A stretch of DNA of 64,000 nt from Psychroserpens sp. (GCA_017643165.1 JAEPNY010000003.1:102007-166006), one strand, 5' to 3'. Positions 26,321 through 35,944 are shown, counted from the first letter of the stretch. A program made the numbers and translations. Notes: a model not told the origin generated them from the letters alone.

Positions 26321-27389
26321 TGTTACTAAAACATTTTTACCTCCTCAACATGAATATCAGGCGATATTAAAACGCGCATGGGATACTGGATGGGTAACCA
26401 ATCGAGGGCAATTGGTTTTGGAGTTGGAAGATAAATTGAAGACGTTTTTAGGTGTGAATCACATGACTTTAATGACTAATGGTACCTTACCAATTCAAAT
26501 CGCTATTAAGACTTTAGAATTATCAGGAGAAATTATCACGACGCCATTTAGTTATGTTGCAACTACTAGCAGTATTGTATGGGAATCATGTAAACCGATT
26601 TTTGTTGACATTCATCCAGATTACCTCACTATTGATGAACGTCAAATTGAAGCAGCAATAACAAATCAAACCACAGCAATATTGGCGACTCATGTTTTTG
26701 GAAATCCTTGTCATGTAGACGCAATAGATGCAATAGCTAAGAAGCACGATTTGAAGGTTATTTATGATGCTGCGCACTGTTTTGGTGTTCAATATGATGG
26801 ACAATCAGTGTTTAATTATGGTGATGTCAGTACAACCAGTTTTCATGCAACAAAGATCTTCCATACAGGCGAAGGTGGTGCGATATTTTCAAATGACAAA
26901 CGACTTCATGAAGCCTTGTATTATCATCATAATTTTGGTCATGATGGAACCGAAGCCTTTTATGGTATTGGAATTAATGCAAAAATCAGTGAATTGCAGG
27001 CGGCTATGGGCTTAAGTGTATTTCCTTACATTGATGAGATTTTCAAACAACGGAAGTCAATTGTAGACCAATATGACAATGCGTTACAATCCGAAGACAT
27101 TCAAAAGTTGAGATTAAGAGAAAACACGAAGTGGAATTACTGTTATTATCCTGTTATTTTTGAAAATGAATCCACTCTAAAGCGTATAAAACAAGCATTA
27201 GAGGCTGAGAGTATATTTCCAAGACGGTATTTTTATCCGAGTTTGGATCAATTGCCTTATATTGATAACCAATCAAATTGTTCTGTTTCTAGGCGCGTAG
27301 CTTCATGTATACTGTGTTTGCCGTTATTTGTTGGATTAGAACATAAAGATGTGCAATTAATTACGAACATAATATTGAGTAATTTATGA
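26313..27389 (+). CDS. DegT/DnrJ/EryC1/StrS family sugar aminotransferase
   Basis: A 358-residue PLP enzyme of the nucleotide-sugar aminotransferase group. The PLP Lys lies in FHATKIFHTGEGG (near 190), with IYDAAHCFGVQYDG before it contributing the PLP-ring Asp. It converts a keto-sugar nucleotide (3-keto or 4-keto) to the amino sugar with glutamate as the donor. No matching 4,6-dehydratase is in the window, so its substrate must be made by a gene elsewhere. It overlaps the NeuD-like acyltransferase gene by four bases, so the two likely act in sequence to make an N-acylated amino sugar. Confidence 0.88.
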   Translation: MINVTKTFLPPQHEYQAILKRAWDTGWVTNRGQLVLELEDKLKTFLGVNHMTLMTNGTLPIQIAIKTLELSGEIITTPFSYVATTSSIVWESCKPIFVDIHPDYLTIDERQIEAAITNQTTAILATHVFGNPCHVDAIDAIAKKHDLKVIYDAAHCFGVQYDGQSVFNYGDVSTTSFHATKIFHTGEGGAIFSNDKRLHEALYYHHNFGHDGTEAFYGIGINAKISELQAAMGLSVFPYIDEIFKQRKSIVDQYDNALQSEDIQKLRLRENTKWNYCYYPVIFENESTLKRIKQALEAESIFPRRYFYPSLDQLPYIDNQSNCSVSRRVASCILCLPLFVGLEHKDVQLITNIILSNL

Positions 27390-28042
27390 TCATAGTTGGA
27401 GCTAAAGGATTTGCAAAGGAAATTTTACAAGTTTTATCTGTAGAGATGCAACTGAATGATGAAAAAATTATTTTTTTCGATGATGTAAGTACGGATCTAC
27501 CTGATTTGATTTTTAATAGATTTTCTATCATAAGATCATTTGATGAAATAGAAAAAATTTCAACCAACATAAATGATAATTCTTTTGTTTTGGGTGTTGG
27601 TAATCCAATTTTGAGAAAACGATTCTATTCCAAAATGCTCACTTTAAATATGAAACCTACGGTAACAATTGCGAATAGCGTTCAAGTTGGTGATTTTGAT
27701 GTTGAAATTGGTAAAGGAACTTCGATAATGTCAGGAAGTATAATCACTAATAGTATCTATATAGGTCAAGGATGTTTGATAAATTTAAATTGTACAATTG
27801 GACATGATTCTTACATTGGAGACTTTGTAGAGCTATCTCCAAATGTCAATATTTCAGGAAGATGTAAAATAGGAGACTATACAAGTATAGGTACTAATGC
27901 TATCATATTGCCTGATGTAGAAATTGGTCAAAATGTAATTGTCGCGGCTGGTGCAGTAGTCACAAAAAATATTCCAGATAATTGTATGGTGGCAGGAGTG
28001 CCTGCCGCTGTAAAAAAAGAACTTCAACCTTTAGACTTCTGA
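27386..28042 (+). CDS. NeuD/PglD-family sugar acyltransferase
   Basis: A 218-residue acyltransferase with an N-terminal sugar-nucleotide lobe (MIIVGAKGFAKEILQVL, Rossmann-like) and a left-handed beta-helix of hexapeptide repeats (about 90-210) ending VAGVPA. Family members N-acetylate UDP-4-amino sugars (PglD) or O-acetylate sialic acid (NeuD). A His within the helix (CTIGHDSYIGDFV) fits the catalytic base of PglD. Overlaps the aminotransferase by four bases, which supports an N-acyl transfer to its product. Confidence 0.87.
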   Translation: MIIVGAKGFAKEILQVLSVEMQLNDEKIIFFDDVSTDLPDLIFNRFSIIRSFDEIEKISTNINDNSFVLGVGNPILRKRFYSKMLTLNMKPTVTIANSVQVGDFDVEIGKGTSIMSGSIITNSIYIGQGCLINLNCTIGHDSYIGDFVELSPNVNISGRCKIGDYTSIGTNAIILPDVEIGQNVIVAAGAVVTKNIPDNCMVAGVPAAVKKELQPLDF

Positions 28043-28043
28043 T

Positions 28044-29027
28044 ATGAAATCTAATCCTTTAGTGAGTGTTTGCATGATCACCTATGGTCATGAAGCTTTT
28101 ATTAATAAAGCGATCGAAGGAATTCTAATGCAACAGACCTCATTCAATTTTGAGTTGATTATTGCTGATGATTGTTCACCTGATAACACAGAAGCAGTCG
28201 TAAACAAATTATTAAGTGAACACAGTAAGGCAAATCAAGTGACTTACATTCGACACAAAGAAAATTTAGGCATGTACGAAAATTTTCTTTTTGCATTAAA
28301 TGCATGTGAAAGCACTTATATTGCTTTATGTGAAGGAGATGATTATTGGACTGATCCTAAGAAATTACAAAGGCAAGTTGATTTCCTGGAGGCGAACTTA
28401 GATTATGAAGTTTGCTTCACAAATATTAAAGTCGTCGATACTGACGATAAATTAGTGAAAAAGCAGCTTATTCCGAGCCATCGGAAAACTACATTTAAGC
28501 AACGACATTTACCCACTTGGGCACCAACTTTGACAAGAGTATTTCGAAATCGAGATTTTAGCAAGGCCTTTCCAAATGTGCCTGGTCTAGACACCATTAT
28601 GCTTCTTTATCAATCTAAATATGGAAAACTGAGACTAATGCATGATATCACAGGTGCTTATCGTTTGCATGAAGGTGGTATTTATAGTGCTCAAACAACG
28701 GCCAAGCAAAAACAAGATGTTATTGCGACATTTTTGGCCTGTATGACACTAGCTGATAGATTCTTATATCTAAAATATTTTGGTTTAATGTTCAAGAAGT
28801 TGTTCGAGATCAAATCTATGGATAACTCAATTTTTAAAGAAAATAGATTAGTAGTGCTGAGGGCCTATCATAATTATAAAGCTGAACTTAGCGGATCTGC
28901 CCGATTCAAAGTGTTATTAATTCGATTAATTTTAGCATTCCCTTATCCGAAAAGTTCAAAGCGATTAAACAATGTCTTCCTTCGCTTAGTTGATAAGTTA
29001 TTTATTTACGATTATTTAGAAGATTAA
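28044..29027 (+). CDS. glycosyltransferase family 2
   Basis: A 327-residue GT2 enzyme: VSVCMITYGHEAFI start, IADDCSPDN, and the CEGDDYWTDPKKLQ segment carrying the DxD-type metal site. It begins 1 base after the acyltransferase stop. This type (SVxMITYNHE) is frequent in Bacteroidota capsule loci. It is the last gene before two minus-strand genes. Donor and acceptor unknown. Confidence 0.87.
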   Translation: MKSNPLVSVCMITYGHEAFINKAIEGILMQQTSFNFELIIADDCSPDNTEAVVNKLLSEHSKANQVTYIRHKENLGMYENFLFALNACESTYIALCEGDDYWTDPKKLQRQVDFLEANLDYEVCFTNIKVVDTDDKLVKKQLIPSHRKTTFKQRHLPTWAPTLTRVFRNRDFSKAFPNVPGLDTIMLLYQSKYGKLRLMHDITGAYRLHEGGIYSAQTTAKQKQDVIATFLACMTLADRFLYLKYFGLMFKKLFEIKSMDNSIFKENRLVVLRAYHNYKAELSGSARFKVLLIRLILAFPYPKSSKRLNNVFLRLVDKLFIYDYLED

Positions 29028-29058
29028 TTCTGTTACCACTATGAGTTTTAAAATAACC

Positions 29059-29781
29059 TTACCCTCTAACTAAAGCGCCTTTTAGTTTTCTTAGAATTTT
29101 ACGAATTATTCCTTCTGTGTTAGGATTCCTAATTGCATGACATCCTACAAAATTTCTATGTTGGCCCTTCTTAAAGGGGTCAATATGAGACTTGCTTTGC
29201 GGAATAATGTCCTGCCATTTATTTTTGTTTTTAGTAGCGATACAAAATAGATATACAGATGCATTTTCATGAGAATTAAATGAACAGTACATCATTTCCA
29301 TGGCATTCTCGTTAAAAAGCCTGTCCATAGTCAATGGTGTAAAACGCCAAAAGTCGCCATAATCTGCATGCATCTCTTGAAGGAATGGCACGACTATTAT
29401 AGCAATATCTTTAGTCATTAAACAAATGTTTTCAAAAGCTTGGTGAACTTCATAAACATGCTCTAATACGGTATGGTTAAATACCACATCAAAGCGATTT
29501 ATAAGTTCTTTAGGCACGGGTTTAGTTAAGTCTAAAAAGATCTCCTTATCTGCATCTTGAATTCCTTTAACCTCGCTTAAATAATTAGTGATGACATATT
29601 CACTCGCGTTGGTAAAATAATCCTTGTAGTGCTTTCCTTCTTTATCGATATCTTTCCATCCACTCACATTCGCCACACTACCTTTAAAAAGATGTGCGAA
29701 CTTTGATAATTCCCGATTACTCCATACGCGTGGTAGTCTATACACACGATCTATATTCTTATAGTATTCTTCTCTTTCCAT
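29059..29781 (-). CDS. methyltransferase-like protein (class I SAM fold)
   Basis: A 240-residue protein. The middle FDVVFNHTVLEHVYEVHQAF resembles motif IV to post-IV of class I methyltransferases, and FLQEMHADYGDFWRFTPLTM is the common 'WRFTP' segment seen in polysaccharide-locus methyltransferases. A clear GxGxG SAM motif is missing at the N-terminus, so binding is not certain. It is one of two minus-strand genes inside a plus-strand operon. Possible role: O-methylation of a sugar or chain cap; not proven. Confidence 0.65.
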   Translation of the reverse strand: MEREEYYKNIDRVYRLPRVWSNRELSKFAHLFKGSVANVSGWKDIDKEGKHYKDYFTNASEYVITNYLSEVKGIQDADKEIFLDLTKPVPKELINRFDVVFNHTVLEHVYEVHQAFENICLMTKDIAIIVVPFLQEMHADYGDFWRFTPLTMDRLFNENAMEMMYCSFNSHENASVYLFCIATKNKNKWQDIIPQSKSHIDPFKKGQHRNFVGCHAIRNPNTEGIIRKILRKLKGALVRG

Positions 29782-29827
29782 AACTTTTTAGTAGTCGTAT
29801 TTTGAATACCGTCCCTATATGTTAGTT

Positions 29828-30679
29828 TTATTTAAATAATTTATTTTTCAACTTAGTTACTAATGATTTCTTTTTAGTTAAGATATCTAATTCTTTATTG
29901 AAACTAATGTTGTGTTTTTCCAAGTGTTCAAAAAGATTATGATTTTTAAATACTAGTTTTTCTTTTTCTAACAATTCGAACCTGTTCTCTAAAATATATA
30001 ATACTTTCTCTCGGAATTGATCAACTGATGGATATGAATTACCCTCTGAATAATAGCCGTCAATAAATCCGAGTGTCGCTATTTTATAATCCATGTCATT
30101 CTCACTTTTTCTTATCCATTGTGGTAATAAGGTATACCAGCCCTTGTGTTTTATACCATGAAAATAAGCTTTGCGATAGATATCTGCATAGGATTGAAAA
30201 AAATCGTGTAGTGCAAATATTTTTTTGTCTAGTACTACATGATAACCTAAACTTCCCATTTTCTTATAAGTATTAGATTCTGGTCGCAAGCTTTCATTAT
30301 CTCTTTCGAGCATTTCTAGCGCTTTGGATAGGTGTGAGGTTCTATATAAATGAGGTCCGCCCTGTCGTTTTCCGCATTTAAATTTATCAAGTATGAAACC
30401 TTGATATATGTAGAGTTGATCATCTAGTTGTTCTGCTCGATCCAACATTATATGAATTGCATTGGGTAGAAGAACCAAATCAGCATCAATGGCCAATGTC
30501 CATTTTTTTTCGCCTTTTATTCCAAGTTCAAATGTCTTTTGAACCGCTTTATAAAACGGTTTTTCTTTAATGACAATTATGTTATGCGCTTCAACTTGAT
30601 CCTTAATACTGTCTAAACAGGCGTCTATAGTACGTTCATCTGCAGTGCGAACAATAACGGTTACATTATTTCTTAACAT
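29828..30679 (-). CDS. glycosyltransferase-like protein (GT-A fold)
   Basis: A 283-residue protein starting VTVIVRTADERTIDACLDSI, with the metal-site-like AIDADLVLLPNAIHIML (near 71-80), as in GT2-type nucleotide-sugar enzymes. It lacks the usual DDGSxD strand. Its start is shared with a divergent 162-base intergenic region upstream of the asparagine-synthase-like gene. Together with the methyltransferase-like gene, 46 bases further on, it forms a small inverted unit. Function as a sugar transferase is likely but weaker than for the other GT2 genes. Confidence 0.65.
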   Translation of the reverse strand: MLRNNVTVIVRTADERTIDACLDSIKDQVEAHNIIVIKEKPFYKAVQKTFELGIKGEKKWTLAIDADLVLLPNAIHIMLDRAEQLDDQLYIYQGFILDKFKCGKRQGGPHLYRTSHLSKALEMLERDNESLRPESNTYKKMGSLGYHVVLDKKIFALHDFFQSYADIYRKAYFHGIKHKGWYTLLPQWIRKSENDMDYKIATLGFIDGYYSEGNSYPSVDQFREKVLYILENRFELLEKEKLVFKNHNLFEHLEKHNISFNKELDILTKKKSLVTKLKNKLFK

Positions 30680-30825
30680 TTATACGTTTCGATTTAATCC
30701 TTAATAACAGCACTAATATTCTCAAATTATATGAAATAAAAGTTGAGTTAGGTCTCAATAATAAATTTAAAAATAGGTTTTTTTAATCAATTCTAAGAAG
30801 GTTATAGTTACAACAATAAAATTAC

Positions 30826-30833
30826 TATCTTCG
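30826..30833 (+). promoter_or_regulatory. possible -7 element upstream of the asparagine-synthase-like gene
   Basis: TATCTTCG differs from TAnnTTTG by one base and ends 8 bases before the GTG at 30842. The 162-base gap 30680-30841 between divergent genes must hold promoters for both directions; no exact consensus is seen for the minus side. Confidence 0.3.
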
Positions 30834-30841
30834 ATTCGAAA

Positions 30842-32236
30842 GTGAGGCCTATTCATAATTCAATATTACCATCCAAACAACAGTTTGCACTTCGGAAAGC
30901 TACAGCTCATGAGATCAATTATGAAGCGATATGTATATTCGTAGCCACGGGATTTTTTATGGATGATGATACATATTGGAAGGATCAAATCTGTTTAAAA
31001 CCCGCTCATAATCATGAATTAAATACATCAGGTGAACTTTTAACAAGTACGCCTAATTTTGAATGGCATTATTCACCTCGCAATATCACATTTGAACAAG
31101 TATTAGAAGAATATATTGGTCTTTTAACTACAATTATAAAGGAACAGGTAAAAGACCATCCCGTAATTTTGCCCTTATCTGGTGGCTTAGATAGTAGAAG
31201 TCAAGCCATGGTGCTCAAAGAATTAAATAACAATGTACATTCATACAGTTATGCCTTTCCAGGAGGTTATCCAGAACATAAGATAAGTGAGAAAATAGCC
31301 AAGTACTGTGGATTTAGTTTTGATGCATTTTTCATTGGAAAAGGATATTTGTGGAATAGTATTGATGAACTAGCCGATTTAAATAAGTGCTATTCTGAGT
31401 TTACACATTCTAGGCAAATGGCAATTCTTGATGAATTAAAGGCTATGAATGGCGTCTTTTCATTGGGGCATTGGGGCGATGTATTATTTGATAGAGGTGT
31501 CCCTGAAGGAACGGAGTCTGGAGAAGTTGTGTTGGTCGTTTTAAAAAAAATGCTAAAACCTGGCGGTTTGGAATTAGCAAATAAATTATGGGAAGCTTGG
31601 GGCTTAGATGGACAGTTTAAAGACTATCTCATTGGCAGAGTTGAAACTGCCTTATCACAAATAAAAATTGATAATTTAAGTGCCAAGGTAAGAGCTTTCA
31701 AAACCTCTCAATGGGCACATCGTTGGACGACCACTAATCTGAGTATTTTTGAAGAGGCAGCTCCAATTACATTACCTTATTATGATAATAGAATGATAGA
31801 ATTTATCTGTTCTATCCCAGAAGAATACCTAGCTGATCGGAAATTACAGATTTCTCATATTCGTAAAGATGCAACACTATCGAATATCGTTTGGCATCAG
31901 AACAAACCGTTTAATCTAAATACATATCACAAAAATAAAGCCCCTTACAATTTGCCATACAGAGTCTTCAATAAGATGAAACGTGAATTTAATAATCTCG
32001 TTGGGAATCCCTATATTCAACGAAATTTTGAGATTCAATTTATGGGAAAAGATAATGACCAACGTCTTTATCAATATCTCATGAATATGGACGCTAATGG
32101 CGTACTACCTAAATCAGTTGTAGAGTACTTTTACCAAAAGTTTAAGTCGCCAGATTATGTTTATTATTCGCATCCTATAAGTATGTTATTAACCTTATCA
32201 GTATGGCAAAACAAAAACCATATCATTAGTCAATGA
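30842..32236 (+). CDS. asparagine-synthase-like amide ligase lacking the glutaminase site
   Basis: A 464-residue protein. The ATP-pyrophosphatase PP-loop is LPLSGGLDSRS (about 111-120), and the C-terminal half has the asparagine synthase fold (QWAHRWTTTNLSIFEEAAPI and LPYYDNRMIEFICSIPEEYL). Standard AsnB begins with Cys2 as the glutaminase nucleophile. Here the first ~80 residues are only a remnant, beginning MRPIHNSIL, so ammonia from glutamine is not made by this protein. It likely adenylates a carboxylate and joins it to an amine, in the manner of beta-lactam synthetase or WbpS-type amidation. Next to the TviB/TviC route a uronic acid is a natural substrate (inference). Start GTG; overlaps the next gene by four bases. 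Confidence 0.8.
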   Translation: MRPIHNSILPSKQQFALRKATAHEINYEAICIFVATGFFMDDDTYWKDQICLKPAHNHELNTSGELLTSTPNFEWHYSPRNITFEQVLEEYIGLLTTIIKEQVKDHPVILPLSGGLDSRSQAMVLKELNNNVHSYSYAFPGGYPEHKISEKIAKYCGFSFDAFFIGKGYLWNSIDELADLNKCYSEFTHSRQMAILDELKAMNGVFSLGHWGDVLFDRGVPEGTESGEVVLVVLKKMLKPGGLELANKLWEAWGLDGQFKDYLIGRVETALSQIKIDNLSAKVRAFKTSQWAHRWTTTNLSIFEEAAPITLPYYDNRMIEFICSIPEEYLADRKLQISHIRKDATLSNIVWHQNKPFNLNTYHKNKAPYNLPYRVFNKMKREFNNLVGNPYIQRNFEIQFMGKDNDQRLYQYLMNMDANGVLPKSVVEYFYQKFKSPDYVYYSHPISMLLTLSVWQNKNHIISQ

Positions 32237-33231
32237 AATTATCTGTAATCATACCTGTCCATAATGGTGAAAAGTTTATTAAGAGAGCATATAATTCAAT
32301 CAAAGCCCAAAAACTTGAAACCTACGAGCACGAAATAATATTTATCGATAATAATTCCACAGATGGTTCTTCGAGCGTCATCAAAGAACTGATGCAATTG
32401 GATCCAGTTGTTAAATTATATGAACAACCTGATAAAGGCGAGGCTCATGCAAGAAATAAAGGGATAGAAAAAGCTAAAGGCGAGTATTTACATCAATTGG
32501 ATGTTGATGACGAACTATTTCCGGGTGCCTTGAGGAAGATGATTAATGTTTTAGACAATCATCCTAAAGTTGAGGCCGTCGTTGGAAAGATGTTTAAATC
32601 TCATAAACCGTTGTCAGAAATAGAGATGCCAACGGATGAAACTAACGAGGTTACTTTTCATGATAAACCATACTGGGGTTTGAAGTGGTTTGAAAGTTTG
32701 AGATATGTAGTTGGTGAAGCAGCTTTTATGCATCGCAAGTCTGTATTCGAAAAAATTGGCAACTATAATGTGCACATCTCAATGGGTACAGATACCGCAG
32801 TCGATATAAAGCTTGGGATGTTATGTAATGTTGCTTATATAAATACTTACATCTATTTATACTTTAAACATTTTGACTCTATTACAGCGGTCTCAAAACG
32901 AAATTATAATCAAATATTTCATTTATGGTCTCGCAGTATTCAAGCAGATCTACCACTATATTTGGGATATGATGTGCCCCTAGAATATAAGTCAAGACTA
33001 TTCAGGCAACTATTTACAACAATGGGTAAAATTATAGGTTATTCAAAAGGATTGAAAAACAGAAAAAAAATATATCTACAAATCCCATCAGATATCTCAC
33101 CTGTGAAGTTGCCGTTTTTGATTAAATTATATCTTAAATTTATAGTGTACATTCCATTGCCAATAGTTACTAAGTTTTATGTGTACTATTTTTCTAAATG
33201 GTATGTTGATAGAAATCTCGATCGATTCTAA
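32233..33231 (+). CDS. glycosyltransferase family 2
   Basis: A 332-residue GT2 enzyme: LSVIIPVHNGEKFIKRAYNS start, FIDNNSTDGSS, EQPDKGEAHARNKGIE and the metal site HQLDVDDELFPG (about 90-100). The start ATG overlaps the TGA of the asparagine-synthase-like gene, implying the two are translated together. It adds one sugar to the growing glycan; donor unknown. Confidence 0.9.
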   Translation: MKLSVIIPVHNGEKFIKRAYNSIKAQKLETYEHEIIFIDNNSTDGSSSVIKELMQLDPVVKLYEQPDKGEAHARNKGIEKAKGEYLHQLDVDDELFPGALRKMINVLDNHPKVEAVVGKMFKSHKPLSEIEMPTDETNEVTFHDKPYWGLKWFESLRYVVGEAAFMHRKSVFEKIGNYNVHISMGTDTAVDIKLGMLCNVAYINTYIYLYFKHFDSITAVSKRNYNQIFHLWSRSIQADLPLYLGYDVPLEYKSRLFRQLFTTMGKIIGYSKGLKNRKKIYLQIPSDISPVKLPFLIKLYLKFIVYIPLPIVTKFYVYYFSKWYVDRNLDRF

Positions 33232-33253
33232 TAATAAAAATTAAGATTATAAA

Positions 33254-33826
33254 ATGTTTCGCTTAATAAGACATGCTTACCGGAAGATGATCCTCAAACT
33301 TATGTTTGATCGTTATGTCTTAAACAATAGTCTTATTGAAGCCGATATTGAAAATACGATTACTGTAAGAGGATGTAAAGTTGATCCAGATACACTTAAG
33401 AAGAAATTTTATCATTTAATGCTGTATTATCCAGATTTTGCATTCATCTTCTTTTGGCGTATTAAAAAAAATCGCCATCGCTGGAGGAAATTGTTTACTG
33501 GTAATGTCCAATGTAAAATCTTTAGAAGTACGAAAATTGATGGTGGTATGATGTGTTATCATCCTTTTGCAACGGTCATTAATGCCAAATCAATAGGTAA
33601 AAATTTTCAATTTAGAAACAGTTTGACCATAGGTAATAAGAATAATGATAACAAGCGTATACCTACGATTGGTTCAAACGTTACGGTGGGAGCAAATGCA
33701 GTGATAATAGGTGAAATCACAATAGGAGATAATGTTATAATTGGTGCTGGTTCCGTTGTCGTAAAAGACATTCCTTCTAATTCAGTAGTAGCCGGCAACC
33801 CAGCTAAAGTCATCAAATCAATCTAA
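33254..33826 (+). CDS. hexapeptide-repeat acetyltransferase (serine acetyltransferase-like)
   Basis: A 190-residue protein whose C-terminal half is a left-handed beta-helix: [15 protein letters not shown], then [20 protein letters not shown] and [13 protein letters not shown]. The closest fold is the serine O-acetyltransferase/capsule O-acetyltransferase group. The N-terminal half is basic and helical with no transmembrane segment. In this setting sugar O-acetylation is far more likely than cysteine synthesis. Downstream GT4 starts 10 bases after its stop. Confidence 0.83.
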   Translation: MFRLIRHAYRKMILKLMFDRYVLNNSLIEADIENTITVRGCKVDPDTLKKKFYHLMLYYPDFAFIFFWRIKKNRHRWRKLFTGNVQCKIFRSTKIDGGMMCYHPFATVINAKSIGKNFQFRNSLTIGNKNNDNKRIPTIGSNVTVGANAVIIGEITIGDNVIIGAGSVVVKDIPSNSVVAGNPAKVIKSI

Positions 33827-33836
33827 GATCATTAGC

Positions 33837-34940
33837 ATGTCAAAAAAGATTCGAGTGCTCTATACAATTCCAAATTTTGATACGGCTGGTAGTGGTAAAT
33901 CTGTTTATGATCTCGTCAAGAATATGGATAGAACCCAATTCGATCCAGAAATTTGTGTTACCAGAAATGATGGGAATTTCTTCAAGGAAGTCGAAAAGCT
34001 AGATGTTAAGATTCATACGTTCTCTTTTAAAACTAAAACGCGTCCTTGGATCACTTATCCATTGAGACTGTTTCGAATTGTGAAGTTTTTTAAACGCTAC
34101 AAGTTTGATATTATTCACTCTTGGAATTGGAGCTCTGATATTTCTGAACCATTAGCTGCAAGGCTTGCAGGAATCCCATATGTGTATACCAAAAAGGCCA
34201 TGGGATGGGGTAATAAAAATTGGATAAGGAAATCTAATTTGAGTACTAAGATTATAGCCGTAAATCAAGACATAATTGATCTATATTTACAAGGGATGTC
34301 GTCCAAAGTTGTGCGTTTCCCACTTGCTATAGATACAGATGTTTACAAGTCCAAAGCCATAAGTTCAGACATATCTAAGTCAACTTATTTTGACTCGGAT
34401 GATTTTGTGATTGTCTCTGTTGCTAATCTCGTCGCAGTAAAAGGAATAGAAGTCTTATTTGAAGCGGTTACGTCATTAAAGGATGATAAGATTAAAGTAT
34501 TAATTGTTGGAAATGACAAGAATGATTACGCTCTGCAACTCAAAGAAAAGTATAAGACACATGAAAATTTTGTTTTTGTAGGGAAACACATGGAAGTGAG
34601 GCCTTTTATAGAATTAGCTGATCTTTTCGTAATTCCCACTAAAGATGAAGGGCGTCGCGAAGGCATACCAAATGCGCCTTTAGAAGCCATGTCGATGGAA
34701 TGTGTGGTGTTAGGATCAAATGTTTCGGGTGTTAAAGATGTATTGCGGGAGTTTCCCGATTGTATTTTTGAAGCGAGCAATATTGAAATGCTTGCTGAAA
34801 AGATCAAATGGGTGAAGCAGATGTCAACACATGATAAAAATGAGTTAGGGTCAAGAATGAGAGATCAAGTTATCACGGAATTCTCAATTAATGAATTCTT
34901 AAGAAACCACGAAACCTTATATTTAAGTATTGTAAATTAA
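33837..34940 (+). CDS. glycosyltransferase family 4
   Basis: A 367-residue GT-B enzyme: acceptor lobe starts IRVLYTIPNFDTAGSGKSVY, the donor lobe carries VSVANLVAVKGIEVL, and the E-x7-E-type region is DEGRREGIPNAPLEAMSME. It belongs to the capsular GT4 group acting in the cytoplasm on lipid-linked sugar. The gene is 5 bases before the sulfotransferase gene. Confidence 0.88.
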   Translation: MSKKIRVLYTIPNFDTAGSGKSVYDLVKNMDRTQFDPEICVTRNDGNFFKEVEKLDVKIHTFSFKTKTRPWITYPLRLFRIVKFFKRYKFDIIHSWNWSSDISEPLAARLAGIPYVYTKKAMGWGNKNWIRKSNLSTKIIAVNQDIIDLYLQGMSSKVVRFPLAIDTDVYKSKAISSDISKSTYFDSDDFVIVSVANLVAVKGIEVLFEAVTSLKDDKIKVLIVGNDKNDYALQLKEKYKTHENFVFVGKHMEVRPFIELADLFVIPTKDEGRREGIPNAPLEAMSMECVVLGSNVSGVKDVLREFPDCIFEASNIEMLAEKIKWVKQMSTHDKNELGSRMRDQVITEFSINEFLRNHETLYLSIVN

Positions 34941-34945
34941 GAGTT

Positions 34946-35929
34946 ATGACAGTTGTACAAAATAACTGGATTTCAAAAAAACCTAATCGTTTACCTGATT
35001 TTATAATTGGAGGCGCGATGAAATCCGGTACAACAAGTTTACACAGCATATTAAATCAGCATCCCGATATAGCGATAGCGCAAGAAGAACTGGGCTTTTT
35101 TGATATCGATTGTATGATACAGCATCCAGATTTTAATTTCTATGATTCAAATGCTAATCGTTGGATTCGTCAATCAATGGAATCTTATCCTGAGCAGTTA
35201 TGGGACTGGTATGAACGTCAATTTAGTGACCTAGATCCAAAAGTTAGGCTCATTGGAGAAGATTCAACAACGTATCTAAGTTCAGCCGTTGCAGCACATC
35301 GAATTGCAATCCAAGATAAACAGATCAAGCTTATTTTCATCCTTAGACACCCAACGAAACGAACTATTTCCAACTACCTTCATAAGCTAAAGTCTGGTAG
35401 AGCGATTTATAGTTTAGAAGATACTTTAAGGTTACAACCAGAAACAATTGTTTCGCGAAGTATGTATAAGTCGCAACTTGAAGTCTATTATAACTACTTG
35501 CCATTTGAGAATATTAAAGTCGTAGTTTTCGAAGACTTTATCTCAAATAAAAGAGAATGTCTAAAAGACATTTGCCAGTTTTTGGAGGTAGATTTTGAAA
35601 AGTTTAGTGCTGAAGTTTTTGAAACCCATTCAAATAAAACAAAAATTCCGCGTTCTTTGAAATTGCAATTAATGCGTAATCGATTATTAATTCGGAATAA
35701 TAAATATAGGTATTCAAAAGCTTTACCGATCCAACCATCGAATAATTACAAAATGCCATTAGGTCACAGGTTTATTGATAAAGTTCATAAATGGATAAAT
35801 CCACTTAATGAGAATAATAGGTATGCTGTCAAGCCTTCTACTTTAAATTTTTTAGATGAATACTTTAAAAATGAGTTAGATGGCTTAGACGATCTTGTTC
35901 GTATGGACATATTAAAAAAGTGGTTTTAG
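34946..35929 (+). CDS. PAPS-dependent sulfotransferase
   Basis: A 327-residue cytosolic enzyme of the Sulfotransfer_1/heparan-type group. The 5'-phosphosulfate loop is GGAMKSGTTSLHSIL (about 22-36), and the 3'-phosphate motif is LRHPTKRTISNY (near 130-142). EDSTTYLSS between them fits the glycan sulfotransferases, where the Glu near this point acts as base. It transfers sulfate from PAPS to a sugar hydroxyl or amine. It lies between a GT4 and an MBOAT gene, so decoration is coupled to assembly. No PAPS-making genes are in the window. Confidence 0.9.
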   Translation: MTVVQNNWISKKPNRLPDFIIGGAMKSGTTSLHSILNQHPDIAIAQEELGFFDIDCMIQHPDFNFYDSNANRWIRQSMESYPEQLWDWYERQFSDLDPKVRLIGEDSTTYLSSAVAAHRIAIQDKQIKLIFILRHPTKRTISNYLHKLKSGRAIYSLEDTLRLQPETIVSRSMYKSQLEVYYNYLPFENIKVVVFEDFISNKRECLKDICQFLEVDFEKFSAEVFETHSNKTKIPRSLKLQLMRNRLLIRNNKYRYSKALPIQPSNNYKMPLGHRFIDKVHKWINPLNENNRYAVKPSTLNFLDEYFKNELDGLDDLVRMDILKKWF

Positions 35930-35944
35930 CCTTATATTAGTTAC

